A DNA stretch of 64,000 bases, from the NCBI RefSeq assembly GCF_002994745.2, contig NC_037090.1, forward strand, positions 8,305,501 to 8,369,500, in the 5' to 3' direction. Shown in pieces: positions 1 through 9,072 of the stretch. A model generated the notes under the pieces. The model saw only the letters and a list, made by a program, of their open reading frames with translations, did no database searches and had not been told where the DNA came from. The position numbers were made by a program, and so were the translations under genes. The first letter of the stretch is position 1; the number at the start of each line of letters is the position of its first letter. This DNA comes from Rosa chinensis. Lineage: Eukaryota > Streptophyta > Magnoliopsida > Rosales > Rosaceae.

Positions 1-2502
1 TCTTCCCTCGCGGTCTTCAACTTTTTGAATAAGTTTGAGTCCCTTGGAGAAAGAGTTTCTGAACCACTGTATACTTTTGGGCTGCATGGTTGGAAGTTTC
101 TAGAGGATGATGCTAACCGTATTGGCGACAGAGATCCAAAGCGAACAGTCTGGTATGTTTCCTCATCTAGGGTTTGAGTGTCACACTCTTCCTTGCACCG
201 CGAGCATAGGACGATGGGTAAACGAGTCTTGGATTCCCACTTCATGACTTTGTCTCCAACCCTTTTCAAATCCTTAGCCGCATGGTCTGGAGTTTGATTC
301 TGGTGATCTTTTTCACCCCATGCCACGTCCACCATATTGATACCGGTATCTGGGAAGGGATCTAGGTCCACCAACGCTGCTGCTGTTGTCGGTGCCTCTA
401 CTTGCAAACTACCGTTATTTGACCAGATTTGGATCTGATCCTTCAGCTTAACACAATCGGATGTATTATGATTCCACATATTATGGAGTTTGCAGTATTT
501 CTTCCCCCTTAGCTGCTCTGGTTTGAGAAATGGGCCGAAGTCAGTTTTCACCATCTTCACGGCGATCATTTCATCCAAGATTTCATGCGCTTTGTTCGCG
601 TCGTAAGTATAACTTGCGAACTCTGGTTTGGTGAAAACCACCTACTTGAGCTTCACCGGCTCTTTGCATAGCTTCAGTTTCTTTAACGTTGAAGCTTTTT
701 TCCAGGTGAGTTCCAGGGCAGCTATCTCATCTTCTTCAGACTCATCAGTCTCTGCTGTACTAGATTCCTCACTCTTGTAGTAAGGATCAAAGGAACTGGA
801 TTGATGGCTGAGTGCAGCCACTATTCGGCGTTTCCCTGGGATGTATGTCCCCTTCGAGGCGTTTTTCATAGCGTCCATCTCCCTGAGCAAGTGCTCGAAA
901 CTTCCTACTTCTGTGATCAGTTCCCCCATGGAATTGAACATGCTTCCATGCTGTTTTTTGCGTTGGCGGGGCTCTAAGCCTTTGATTGCCAATTTCACCA
1001 GTTCTTTCTCCGGCAGAATCACGTTCAACTTTCCCTTCTGGATCTGAAAGCGCTGAAAGTACATGACAGCGGATTCAGTTGGCTGCTGAGCCATCTGAGT
1101 GAGTGAAGCCAGATCTACTTCCGGCTCGATAGTCCCGAAGGTTTCCTTAAACAGCTTCTCCATCGCGGGCCAACTCGCAATTAATCCCGGTTGCAGCTTA
1201 GTGAACCAGGTGAAGGCAGACCCTGATAAAGAAGTAGCGAAGATGTTACACTTCAGATTGTCGTCGTTCTGGTACTGGCCACACTGTACACGAAACCTAA
1301 CCAAATGGGCCGCGGCATTTTCTACTTCCTCTCCCAAGAAAGTAGAGAACGTAATGTTCTTATATCCCCTAGGATAAGGTGTCTGTGTAATATGCGGTAG
1401 GAAGGGCCCTTGGTAGGCCTCCTCCAGGTTAGGCCTCTGGTTCGCGGCCCTGATCATTGCTTCTACCTCCTCTCTCCTTATATATCTTGGATCAGGAGGA
1501 GGTGGGTGAACCACTGTATCATCAACTGGCCAGATCAGCGGTGGCGCCTGTGAAGCCTGGTTAACCAAAGATATGCCGCCTCCATGGGTCGTTTTGTGTC
1601 GAGTTGACGTCTGCGACGTAAAACCCATTGCTGGCTGAACCTTTGTGGTTGCGGTGACCTTCACTGGACTTTCAACCCGGTCGATACCATAATGACTTGC
1701 TGGAGGTGGATCGTGGTGCACGTATTCAACTCCGTCGCTGTCATATTGGGGAAACAGGCTATGACCAACAGAGGCCCCTTCATTGATTTTCAAAGTCCTG
1801 GTCCCTTGCGTGACTAATGACGCGGAGTTCTTATTCCCACCCGTTGCCAGAGTAGTCTCTTTACCTCTGACTGATACAGCAGTAGCGGATGTGGCTGTAC
1901 TGCCACAGCTTGCTTTTTCTCGAGCATTTGGTGGTATGTACTTACCTGACCCTGTAGGCTGGCCGAGGGACCCTAGAATAGCATTGGGGTCCCCTAACAC
2001 CTTATTCAGGACATCTCTTGCCTGATCCATCTCAGTTTTTTGCATGGCAACTTGGATCGCGGTATTGGATCCCTCACTGCGAATAGCCGCGACTTCTGTG
2101 AGAACGACCTTAGTCTGCGCAGCTTGGGCATTTATCAAGGTCACGAGCTGTTCATGTTGCTCCTGGGCTTGTCGTGACGTGTAGTCTATATGCCCTTGCA
2201 ACAGCTCCGTATTGCGCTCCATCTCCAGCCTGACTTTCGTTATCAGATTGTTGGACATCCGTCGCGTTTCCTCAAATCTTTTAGCGGTCTTGGCCCAGAA
2301 TGTACTATTGTTTTTTTCGCATGATGTTAAGTTGCGCTTCCAGGCTTGCGTTTTCTGGGATAGGGATGGGTACAAAAATATCCGCTCTCACCTTGTCCTC
2401 AGCCACCCTGGTGGCATCAAATGCTCTTCTGGCCTCATTAGGCTGGACGGTGAGAACTGCCTCGCCCTCGGGCTGTTGACCTTCTCCTCGTTCGGTCGTC
2501 AT
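1..2502 (-). pseudogene. gag: Ty3/gypsy gag, frameshifted and stop-interrupted
   Basis: Structural Gag polyprotein that would package element RNA. The natural start is probably the ATG at 2502-2500 (protein begins MTTERGEGQQ). The frame breaks at a run of seven A/T bases (2311-2317) and continues in another frame to a stop at 642-644. The retrotransposon-gag core is recognisable from the FTWFTKLQPG and WPAMEKLFKETF motifs (about 1100-1200). Beyond the stop the same frame continues leftwards with a Cys/His cluster of the form CKLHNMWNHNTSDC, so the stop also interrupts the gene. The N-terminal third is helical and glutamine-rich, probably coiled coil. It is probably non-functional unless the A7 tract is a slippage site. 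Small plus-strand ORFs here are shadows. Confidence 0.85.
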
Positions 2503-3161
2503 CTTTGTTGATGGCTTGTGGAGAGAAAATCTTTGAATTACTAATTCTTCTGAAAGACCACGACAGTCTGCACGCGTGTGCGGTCTGTAACTGGGGGTCT
2601 TATGTTTCAGGCAGTTGATGTAAACCTTTTGGTAAGGGTTATCGTCTGACTTCCCAATGGTGAATATCTGGCAGTATGCTGTATTGTATAAGTAGCTGAA
2701 TTCAATAAGACTTTGTGATTCAAGGTTTAGACTTGCGGTCCAAGTATAGTCGCCTAGACACAAACTTTCTTTCAAATCCTTTGGGCAACCTTACTGAAAT
2801 GGCCACGTGGGGGAGGGCGAACAAAAGAGGCAAAATCCATTTTGGCATGAACTACTCCCACATAGTGGTTTAGGCCCATTTGCACGCACTTCTGGATTCA
2901 ATAACCTGTTATGAACGTTGTCCCATTTCTAGACACCATTTCACATCGGCTATACTTACTAAGATGAGAAAGATCATAAGTGTGAAGATAGTTCAACAAG
3001 TGTTAATAAAAACCGCCTTTAACCTTAAGGGACCTTAACTAGGCACCAATAAGGAGTTTAGGTCAATATTAACAAAAGAGACTTCACCTATTCCATTATG
3101 ATTCACAACCCCTTACTAACCTCAATTTCTTAATAGTGGTGTGATTTACAGCTCACAGTAT
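2503..3161 (-). other. gypsy untranslated leader
   Basis: Sequence between the primer-binding site and the gag start. An open frame reaches from gag upstream to 2775, but it contains no family signature and is probably incidental. No other feature seen. Confidence 0.5.
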
Positions 3162-3179
3162 GTCCCACTGGGAGTGCCA
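3162..3179 (-). promoter_or_regulatory. gypsy primer-binding site
   Basis: Minus strand reads TGGCACTCCCAGTGGGAC, three bases downstream of the LTR terminus. It begins with TGG, complementary to the CCA tail of a tRNA, and 18 bases fit a tRNA acceptor plus T-arm end. It is not the initiator-Met type (TGGTATCAGAGC) used by many plant elements. Which tRNA primes it was not determined. Confidence 0.75.
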
Positions 3180-3182
3180 AAA

Positions 3183-4476
3183 TGTTTGGCTCCAATTTTG
3201 TTGCAGCTGGTCAACAGTCTCTTTTCTGCGCGGGTGTGCCAGCACCGTTCGGGTGCGGTCGTCTGGGGTGTCCCTTGACCTGACTTCTTTCAAGCGATTG
3301 TGGACGAGGAGAGCACCAACCTTGTCGTGGGATTCTTTGTGCCTCGTGGTGAGAACTTTTGCTGAGCTTCTTCAAAATCACAATCGATACTCAATGTTGT
3401 AGATCGAGCAGAGCGAGAACTACTAGGAAGTGAGGAGAACTTGCTAAAGCGTGACTTTAGCTTGGCTGGGTTGCTAGGGCGTTACCCTTGCTTGGCTGGT
3501 TCTGTAACCGTTGTGGTTGTGGCAGTACCGTCGGCTCCCAAGGAGACTAGGACCGAAGTACGTTGGCAGAGGGTTTGGTGGCACTGAAAGTCGGCTTCTG
3601 AGAAGACTAGGACTAGGAGTGTGATCACCGGTAAGAGAAAGAGAAGGACAGGAGTTGCTCTTAGAGAGGTTGCTCTAGAGAGAACTTAGATCATCTTAGA
3701 GATGTTTTGATGTTGTGAATGTGTGTCTTGTGATGAATTTGTAACCTCTATTTATAGGCTACCAAGCCAAAGCAGTTGGCATTAAACAAATGATAGTGGA
3801 GCATTAATTGGAGATAAGAAATGATGAATTTTGAAGATAAGGAGATAAAGAAGCATAATTGGAGATAAGGAATGATGAATTTTGGAGATAAGGAAGCACT
3901 TTCGGCTCCTTTATTCCTTCAATTATATCTCTATCAAGAATTCAGATTTTGACCGTGACTTCTTCATAAAAAATGTTCCACTATGAGTGTAGATCATCCT
4001 GGTAAAATTTCAGAGCTTTTAGTATAGTGGTTGGGCCAAAAAAGCTGCTCGACCTCTTACAGGTCCAGTTTTCCAGTTTTGCTTCTGTAGAAAATTGGAC
4101 TGATTGTTTGAAGGCTTTCCACTTGAAACTAGATCTTGCACTCTTCATAAGAAATTATCCTTGGGATGTCTAGTATTAATCTGGAAATTTTCAACTTATT
4201 TAGATCTTTTTTGGTTAGTCTTCTGCCCCTCTTTCCTTGTTTAGCTCGATTTCTCCTAGCCGAAGTAAGAAAATGTGTTAAAGTTTACTTTTCATTTCCA
4301 TGCTTCCATCATTTCCTTTTCTTACAGCTCGCATAATTCTCCATAGTAGACTTTATTTAGCCTCTAAATAATATATTTCGACCTTGTCGACAATATATAG
4401 CTTGAGCCACTGACATTGGCTCAATTTCTCCAAGACGTGCCTTGTCAGGCCAAAATGCTCATTTTGGGTCCAAACA
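3183..4476 (-). repeat. 5' LTR of the gypsy element
   Basis: About 1294 bp. The plus strand begins tgtttgg and ends ccaaaca, a 7-bp terminal inverted repeat with TG...CA ends. The inner end is next to the primer-binding site. A TATA box on the minus strand (3749-3756) places transcription start near 3720, giving U3 of about 750 bp and R-U5 of about 540 bp. Only one LTR is inside the window, so its age cannot be estimated here. Confidence 0.8.
3749..3756 (-). promoter_or_regulatory. LTR TATA box
   Basis: Minus strand reads CCTATAAATAGAGG, a near-perfect plant TATA box inside the gypsy LTR, oriented toward gag. Confidence 0.7.
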
Positions 4477-6290
4477 CTAACATTGAGGCGTCCCCCAATG
4501 ATGTCTCTTGGAAATAACCACAATCCAATATATTCTCATGAGACGGATTTTGAGTATCAATGATCAATGGATCAAGTTGTGCCAAACTCGCTCTCTTCTT
4601 AGGGCGAGAATCCATCGAACCTATGGGTCTCCTACTCTCTCTAGCGGAACCCATGGCCTATGACGCCATTATGCCACCTTTGTGGCATCACTATACCACC
4701 ATCCTTGGTGGTGTTGCCGTACCCATCTTCTCTGGGTGGCACCATGTCCTCTTGTGGGGACATCAATCCTTGCAGACATGTTTGCAGCAGGTATATGTGA
4801 TCTCGTCACTTCTAGGGGATCAAGATGAGACATAGTGGGGATAGACCACGACAATTCCTGTCGTTCCTGTTGAACATTGACGTTATAATCTCCCCCTAAC
4901 GACGGGAAGACTGTCTCATCAAAGTGACAATTCGCAAATCCAATGAAATAGAGATCGCCTGTCAAGGGTTTTACGTAGTGGACATATAGTTGGAGGCCTA
5001 CGGCCAACACAAATATATATATATATATATGCATTCATTGCAATGACTCATGTTGATGCGCTGTGGCGGCGCAATTGGCACATAAACCGCGCACTCAAAT
5101 ATGCATAAGTACTAGATATTTAGACTCGAACCCAGTCACTAGCTATAACGCAAATAAAAGTTGAGTGGATGCTATGAGTCGTAGACGAATGAGCATAGCT
5201 GCATGCGATATTGCATAACCCAAGCAGAAAATATGTTATAGGCTAGGAGTGTAGTATAAGCAGCATTATGAGTGGATAATGGCACAACACGTGACCAGCG
5301 TGTTTGCGTATCAACCAACACCATAAAACATCTATACGGTCCGCAAGTTGGTTGATCAAATCCACAGAATTCCCTTAGATTCTTTGTGAGAATGAAATTA
5401 TTTCTTCAATTTCCTTTGCATAGGATGGTCTCAATCCTAAATAACAGACTTTACAGAACGAAACATGGGCCTTATAATCAACCAATGAAGGTTTTGGTTA
5501 AGCCACAATGTCACAATGGACTTGAGAAGTAGGAAGAGGAGTTGAATAAGGGTTTATGGCGTCAATGCCATGTATTTGCCGCAGGGGGTAGGCGGCGCCG
5601 GCCATGTGTGGCTGGTTTTTGCACAATCATGGCGCCATGAGGCCCATGTGCAGCTCCTCGAACCAATTCTTGGTTCTTACTTTTCTTCGTTCTGAAAATG
5701 GATGTCCGTGTAAAGTCTTTAATACACGGATCATCATCCCAAAGCCTATATGTGTCAGAATCCTATAAGTCGTCTCTCATGACATGGTTGGATTCAATAA
5801 CTCTAATAGTAGTTGCATACAACCCACTAGAGCGACACATAAGTTTCTCTAATACTCGTTTATGTCCGTAGTCATTAGAGGTGATGCAAAAGAACTCTGT
5901 CCATTCTCATAATGTGTTTCCACATGAAAACCATTGGCTCTTATATAATAAAGTTCGAATTAAGGTATGTCCAAGACATTAAGTAAAAGAATTGACACTT
6001 TATTAATAGCCAATGATTACATGAAAGTTTCCAAAATCTAATCCAAAATAAAATCAAACTAAGACATATTGTAGTCACTCTATCCGTTTGGTAACTCCAA
6101 TCAAATATGACCAGGAAAGTAAAGAGAGATGTTGGTGGAGCGAGGCTCTTTTAAGTACTAATAACCTCAATGACTTTCCTAGACATCACATTTTATTGGG
6201 TCCGCCACATAAGAAAGAGTTAATACAATTGTCATTTATTGACTAAGGCATATTGCCATTACAAAAGTTCTTGGAAAAATAAAAGGACTA
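4477..6290 (-). pseudogene. pol: Ty1/copia pol remnant (integrase and linker region)
   Basis: Translated minus-strand pieces in shifting frames match copia Pol. An integrase-like stretch mentions a central catalytic-core motif near 5340-5280, preceded near 5890-5860 by a piece reading HYENGQSSFASPLM. The region after integrase appears at 5034-4669 (DETVFPSLGGDYN) and 4654-4445 (KKRASLAQLDPLIIDTQNP). Frameshifts and stops between the pieces rule out a working polyprotein. A short TA run lies at about 5013-5030. Confidence 0.75.
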
Positions 6291-6292
6291 AT

Positions 6293-7363
6293 CTAATCAA
6301 AGTCTGTTGCATCCTTGTGCACTTCATCTTCAGCTTTGAAGTCCTCTATGGTGAGATTGACATCTCCACCATCTTCTTCTTCTTCTGCAAGGTACACTTC
6401 TGGCTCCATCAGGTCCCTGTATGCCCTGTATCTTATAGCTAGTTGCTCGCTTGCCTTGCATTGCTTAAACCAATGCTCGATTGATCCACATCGATGACAC
6501 TCATCATTGTGGTTACCTCCCTTTAATTGAGGTGCACGTTGCGGGCATTCCATAGGAGGGTTGGTGCCACCACCACGACCCATGGCACCACCATTACAGC
6601 TAGGGATACCACGACCCTCTCTCCCACATGTGGCATTACCACCACATGTATCCACACCAAACTTGCGGTTTCCTTCCTGGTTAGGGCGGTTATATGGGCC
6701 CATACGTCCCTCATGTCCCCCATTCTTAAGGTACCGCTCCTTGCGCCCTCCTTTGGGTGTATTATAATTTGCCTCATGAACGCTCTTAGTTCCAATGGGC
6801 CTTGAATTATAATTCTTCACGAGTATGTTATCATGTTTCTCAGCTTCAGATATAACATTGATAAGCTGATGAAACCTCGTGATCTGTCCAGCATTGACTT
6901 CAGTACGGTATTGCTTTGATACTACAATGGCTGAAACGGGGAAGGTGGAGAGAGTTTTCTCAATTAGCTCTTGCTCTGTGACAGGTTGTCCACAAAACCT
7001 CAACATGGACTGTATGTGAAGAGTTTCTGAATTATATTCAGCAACAGACTTGAAATCAGCAAAACGCAGATTGTTCCATTGAACCTTCAAGTCAGGGAGG
7101 AGGGAATCTTGGACATTGCCAAAGCGCTCTTCTAGCGCTACCCATAGCTCTCTTGCATTCTTGATCGACATATACTCTAATCTGAGTGCCTTGTCCATAT
7201 GGTGTCGCATCAAGATAACTGCTTGAGCATGCTTTGTAGGTGTTCTCACGAACACAAGATCCGGGTTAGGTGCCTGGATCATGGGTAATATTCCCTTTGA
7301 AATGAGATGGTTCTCAACATCGGTTACCCAACTGTGGTAATCCGAGCTTGTTGAGTCAAGCAT
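6293..7363 (-). CDS. gag: Ty1/copia Gag polyprotein
   Basis: A 356-residue nucleocapsid/capsid protein of a copia element. The N-terminal half has the UBN2/gag-polypeptide fold signature (SYHSWVTDVENHL near residue 10; ARELWVALEERFG near 70; ELIEKTLSTFP near 130). A glycine/arginine-rich linker follows, then one CCHC zinc knuckle, CHRCGSIEHWFKQC, at about residues 285-300. The acidic C-tail (LAEEEEDGGDV) ends at a stop before protease. The start is the first ATG after the leader and matches copia Gag N-termini. The frame is intact, unlike the neighbouring pol, so it may still encode an RNA-binding protein. The plus-strand ORFs at 6527-6805 are shadows. Confidence 0.85.
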   Translation of the reverse strand: MLDSTSSDYHSWVTDVENHLISKGILPMIQAPNPDLVFVRTPTKHAQAVILMRHHMDKALRLEYMSIKNARELWVALEERFGNVQDSLLPDLKVQWNNLRFADFKSVAEYNSETLHIQSMLRFCGQPVTEQELIEKTLSTFPVSAIVVSKQYRTEVNAGQITRFHQLINVISEAEKHDNILVKNYNSRPIGTKSVHEANYNTPKGGRKERYLKNGGHEGRMGPYNRPNQEGNRKFGVDTCGGNATCGREGRGIPSCNGGAMGRGGGTNPPMECPQRAPQLKGGNHNDECHRCGSIEHWFKQCKASEQLAIRYRAYRDLMEPEVYLAEEEEDGGDVNLTIEDFKAEDEVHKDATDFD

Positions 7364-7558
7364 GGGAAAGTCGAGTCAAGGTTCATTCGATATCCTGAAA
7401 ATAAGAAGAGAATATATATTAGTTTCGGAGTTAAACTTCCACGAAAACTACGATAATAAGATTTCCGAGCTATGCTACCAAGAAATCAATTTCCAAGAAT
7501 CTATTTTGGATTAGACCAAACAATGATGTTTAAATATGGTCACAATTTGATGCTTGTG

Positions 7559-7659
7559 GACGCTCTTAGTCCAAGCATTATGAACACTCTTAGTTCATAC
7601 GAACGCTCTTAGTTCGTTTAATTATGAACACTCTTAGTTCATACGAACACTCTTAGTTC
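7559..7659 (-). repeat. palindromic 15-mer repeats in the copia leader
   Basis: Four copies of gaac(a/g)ctcttagttc at 7582, 7601, 7626 and 7645, plus a degenerate one at 7559. Each copy has gaac/gttc ends, so each can form a small hairpin. The spacers (atac, gtttaattat) also alternate. The same motif recurs inside gag at 6778-6793. Confidence 0.8.
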
Positions 7660-8144
7660 GTTAAGCGTGAATCCCCACAATTCCGCTTTGTTAAACACTC
7701 AAAACCATTTGGCAACATATATTCCAATATTCTGCAGAAGATAAAGGGAATTTAAATACAAGAAAGTAGGAACTTTAATAGTAAAAACTTACTTGGTAAT
7801 TTGAAGCTTTGCTTCACGATTCTTTATACACGCGCGTGTTGATGCAGGCGTGTAGCTAAATTAGGATTGCAGGAATCTGGTCGAAAATTGGCAGTTGGTA
7901 GGCTGCCCTTCTCCCCTTTTTTTCTTTTTTTTTCTTTCCGAGCCCAAGCCTGCTTCCCCTTCTTCTTCTTTTCTTCTTTTCTTTCTTTTCTTCTTTTCTT
8001 CCTTCTGGTTTTCTAGTTCCTGCTTGTGGGCGTGGAGGCTGCGCAGGTGGGCGGTGGGTCAATGCTACAGGGCGCTAGGCCGAAGCAGCGACAAGATGGT
8101 GATCGATCGGGCTAGGCCAGGAGCGGCTGGGTTGCAAGGAGGCG

Positions 8145-8237
8145 AGGCCGAGTGCGGCTGGGCAGCAGGGAGGAGAGGCCGAGTGCGGCTGGGCAGCAGG
8201 GAAGCGAGGCCGAGTGCGGCTGGGCAGCAGGGAGGCG
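8145..8237 (-). repeat. 31-bp GC-rich tandem repeat in the copia leader
   Basis: Three copies with exact 31-bp period starting at 8145, 8176 and 8207, with core aggccgagtgcggctgggca. The wider stretch 8080-8470 is unusually GC-rich and full of related ggctgcagg motifs, in contrast to the AT-rich window. The plus-strand ORF over it is low-complexity and not credible as a gene. Confidence 0.85.
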
Positions 8238-8559
8238 ACCTAGACAGGGCTGGAGCGGACTGGGATGCAGGGGCAGTATCGCGGTGGGGCTGCAGGGAGG
8301 CTGGAGAGCTTGCGGCTAGGGCTGCAGGCGAGTTGGGCAGCGCGGGCTTGCAGGTAGGCCGGTGGGCTGGTGCGCAGCAAGGCAGCAGGAGGCTGCAGTA
8401 GCTTGCGGTAGGGAGGGCTGCAGGGAGGCTGCAGCAGGGAGGTTGGAGGCTGCAGGAGGTAGTTTTAGGTGTTTTTTTAGGCTAGGGTTAGGGGCTGCAG
8501 CAATTTTAGGGTTTTTTTTTTTTTCTTTTGGGCTAGAGTTAGAACTCGTGCTGATAACG

Positions 8560-8736
8560 TGTTGTATGAGAATTGTAATTGTGTTTATTATTGATAATAG
8601 GAGCCCTTTATATAGGGTGTTACAGGGTACACAATAGGTAATAGAATCCGAATACAATTGAATACCTTGAACACTTTCCTATTACGACTCTAAACCCTAG
8701 TTTGTAGGGCATACATTATGTCGTCATCCTTCAACA
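8560..8736 (-). repeat. copia LTR (177 bp)
   Basis: The plus strand starts tgttgtatgag and ends cttcaaca, so the TGTTG...CAACA termini are inverted. On the minus strand it carries TATATAAAGGG (around 8611-8622), then TG...CA ends, followed by cgttatcagcacgag, the kind of post-LTR sequence used as primer site in copia elements. Only this LTR is in the window. Confidence 0.8.
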
Positions 8737-8759
8737 AGTTTTACCCTTACCAAAAACTA

Positions 8760-8918
8760 GAGAAAAATTCAGCTACCGTCCCCAAACTATACTGCTAAGG
8801 CCAATTTGATACCCGAACTCTCAAAAAGTATCAATGTGATACCCAAAGACATATTTTGACATCAATGTGATACTTCCGTCAAAAATCCGTAACGGTTCGG
8901 TTAAAAAAGTGACGTGGC
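8760..8918 (+). repeat. MULE left terminal inverted repeat
   Basis: About 160 bp matching the reverse complement of 13268-13426 with roughly 85-90% identity by eye; shared blocks include ggccaatttgatacccgaa and gtatcaatgtgataccc. Confidence 0.88.
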
Positions 8919-9072
8919 AAGTATATGAAAACCAAAAACAAAGAAAAAGACCCATGTACCCTTTTCTTTTGTTAATTCTTTTTTTTCTTTCTTTTTCTTT
9001 TTCCTTCTTCTTCATCTTCGTCTTCTTCTTCTTTGATGATCTGGGAACTTTCCCAGAAAACTGGACATCATC

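Larger units (their letters stand above)
1..4476 (-). mobile_element. Ty3/gypsy LTR retrotransposon, 5' part (continues past the left edge)
   Basis: Read on the minus strand, the order is LTR (4476-3183), tRNA primer-binding site (3179-3162), leader, then gag running leftwards out of the window. Protease, RT and integrase would lie beyond position 1. The outer LTR edge abuts a copia pol remnant (4477 onward), so this element was inserted into the older copia element. The candidate target duplication at this edge is ctaac (4477-4481); its partner is outside the window. The Gag style (long coiled N-part, retrotransposon-gag core, C-terminal Cys/His cluster) fits a Tat-like gypsy lineage, but this is a guess without RT. 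Confidence 0.85.
4477..8736 (-). mobile_element. Ty1/copia retrotransposon, 5' part, interrupted by the gypsy element
   Basis: Minus-strand order: LTR (8736-8560), long leader with repeats (8559-7364), intact gag (7363-6293), degenerate integrase and post-integrase pol (6290-4477). The gypsy element then breaks the pol; RT, RNase H and the other LTR should lie left of the window. Gag is one clean open frame while pol has many stops, so it is a defective, moderately old copy. Confidence 0.85.

Noticed and set aside
5120..5140. tRNA-like phrase (ctcgaacccagtc)
   Set aside because: No cloverleaf could be built around it, and it lies in copia pol debris.
7895..8401. 168-codon plus-strand ORF
   Set aside because: Low-complexity Phe/Ser then Gly/Ala/Arg translation of the copia leader and its GC repeat; no family features.
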